Part shown: positions 38,895-39,830 of the stretch, one piece after another
Position numbering within the stretch: the stretch's first letter is position 1
Layout: each line of letters opens with the position of its first letter
Assembly (NCBI RefSeq): GCF_003182355.1
Contig: NZ_QGTW01000025.1
Location: forward strand, 1-39,830
DNA length: 39,830 nt
Direction: 5' to 3'
DNA from: Cytobacillus oceanisediminis
GTDB taxonomy: Bacteria > Bacillota > Bacilli > Bacillales > Cytobacillaceae
Made by a program: the position numbers and the translations under genes
The notes under the pieces: model-generated
Database searches by the model: none
What the model saw: only the letters and a program-made list of their open reading frames with translations
Told to the model about the DNA's origin: nothing

Positions 38895-38997
38895 CTGACA
38901 CTGGTATAATAGCCTTTTTTGAAAAGACTAAACAAATGAGTTTAATCAACTCTTATATGGAGAGTTCATCCTGGCTCAGGATGAACAGTTGGTGATA
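38895..38997 (+). pseudogene. Vestigial rRNA operon start: promoter, leader and first about 40 nt of 16S
   Basis: GGAGAGTTCATCCTGGCTCA followed by GGATGAACAGTTGG (38959-38992) aligns with the universal 5' end of 16S rRNA, with a 14-nt identical core and a few changes. Upstream, TTTTTTGAAAAGACTAAACA (about 38914-38933) resembles the pre-16S leader of Bacillus rrn operons, and an extended -10 TGGTATAAT is at 38902-38910. Similarity stops after about 38997. The rest of 38749-39369 has no gene: before it nothing recognisable, after it the phased array. Confidence 0.7.
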
Positions 38998-39038
38998 ACT
39001 TTATTTTCCAGGTTAAAAAAAAACGCCACCAAGTCAAC

Positions 39039-39147
39039 TGACCATATATTAAAAAAGTGACCGATAAAAACGAAATCTGACCGATATATTAAAAAAAGTG
39101 ACCGATAAAAATGAAATTTGACCGATATATCAAAAAAGTGACCGATA
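39039..39147 (+). repeat. Six TGACC(G)ATA motifs in a 19-21 bp phased array
   Basis: Motifs start at 39039, 39058, 39078, 39099, 39119 and 39139. Five are TGACCGATA and the first is TGACCATAT. The A-rich spacers alternate in content, so the array can also be read as about 2.5 units of a 41-bp repeat. The spacing is near two helical turns. Resembles a set of protein-binding iterons or the repeated end of an IS21-family element. Confidence 0.8.
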
Positions 39148-39335
39148 TTGCTTTAAGTAAAAGTAAGTTACTAGCAAAATAGATGATTAAAAGAGACCCT
39201 TTTCTAATATTCAGAGGTGCTTATTTGTAAAAATAGCTTCAAAGACGCAAAAAAAAAAATCATCTAACAAGCGCTATTCGCTAAAATAAAATTCATTTAT
39301 AAAAGTCTTCCTGAAAGCGCAAAATAGCTCAAATA

Positions 39336-39367
39336 AAAAAAGAGCACCCTTTCAGGTACTCTTTCGT
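39336..39367 (-). terminator. rRNA operon terminator
   Basis: On the minus strand AAAGAGTACC, TGAAAG and GGTGCTCTTT with further T lie right after the 5S gene. Confidence 0.9.
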
Positions 39368-39369
39368 TT

Positions 39370-39487
<118 letters not shown>

Positions 39488-39690
39488 TTATTTGGTTTGA
39501 AGAAACTTCATTCCTTCAAAACTAGATAATGCATGAAGAAGTGTTGCCGAGTAACACCAAAAACTTGTCTAGCTTCGGCTCCTAACTTCTCGGCCGTTTC
39601 GATCCGTCCCTCCAAATCCTAAAAGCAGGATTTGAATGGCCGGCTCTCCAACGTCTCTCAAAGTTGAACAGTCGCCTCCGCATTTCAATT

Positions 39691-39830
<140 letters not shown>

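Noticed and set aside
39039..39147. CRISPR array
   Set aside because: The repeats are 9 nt with 10-12 nt A-rich spacers, far too short, and no cas genes are present.

Overview
The window reads as chromosome from a spore-forming, low-GC Gram-positive bacterium of the Bacillaceae. The evidence is a trp operon with Bacillus gene order under T-box control, csoR-copZ-copA, an SspH-type spore protein, strong AGGAGG ribosome binding sites, frequent GTG/TTG starts and an rRNA operon whose 5S/23S resembles Bacillus. I cannot name the species. Most large genes are intact and conventional; the interest lies in small genes, leaders and intergenic DNA.

Layout. 1-1253: a TPM-domain protein (cut by the window edge) and LemA, translationally coupled. 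1643-4260: a sulfonate/nitrate/taurine-type ABC importer with a strong sigma-A promoter. 4302-4538: copy 1 of a palindromic dispersed repeat. 4541-11638: the trpEGDCFBA operon behind two tandem tryptophan T-boxes. 11657-18036: accessory single genes (MOSC protein, MFS exporter, alpha/beta hydrolase, DUF2935 protein, DJ-1-like protein lacking its cysteine, GNAT), plus a type I toxin-antitoxin-like locus and a frameshifted mini-gene. 18389-22043: the fructose operon fruR-fruK-fruA with a cre-like site inside its promoter. 22164-22325: an orphan promoter with a NrdR-box pair followed closely by a terminator and no gene. 22375-25364: DUF2188 protein, secreted M28 aminopeptidase, small membrane protein, DoxX. 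25741-27695: a BirA-like operator, bioY, repeat copy 2, bioB.

27799-31804: a receiver-domain remnant, then the class I ribonucleotide reductase genes nrdA-nrdB under both a NrdR-box pair and a cobalamin riboswitch. This implies a B12-dependent reductase elsewhere in the genome. 31907-32472: a twice-frameshifted secreted mini-protein, then a glutaredoxin-like gene with an in-frame TGA at the first cysteine of its CxxC motif and a good candidate bacterial SECIS hairpin just downstream. 32531-35962: a copper efflux cluster (small membrane protein, copA, copZ, csoR). 36056-37902: two small genes, one sspH, and mgtE. 38073-38696: a LysE-family exporter. 38895-39147: a vestige of an rRNA operon start (promoter, leader, about 40 nt of 16S) and six TGACC(G)ATA motifs spaced about 20 bp apart. 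39336-39830: the 3' end of a real rRNA operon (23S end, 5S, terminator) on the minus strand.

The strongest candidates for something undescribed are the UGA/SECIS glutaredoxin (32194-32472), the orphan NrdR-controlled short transcript (22164-22325) and the vestigial rRNA start with its phased array (38895-39147). Several small genes carry single-base indels while the large ones do not. That could be decay or base-call error, and it is the main caveat for the small-gene findings.
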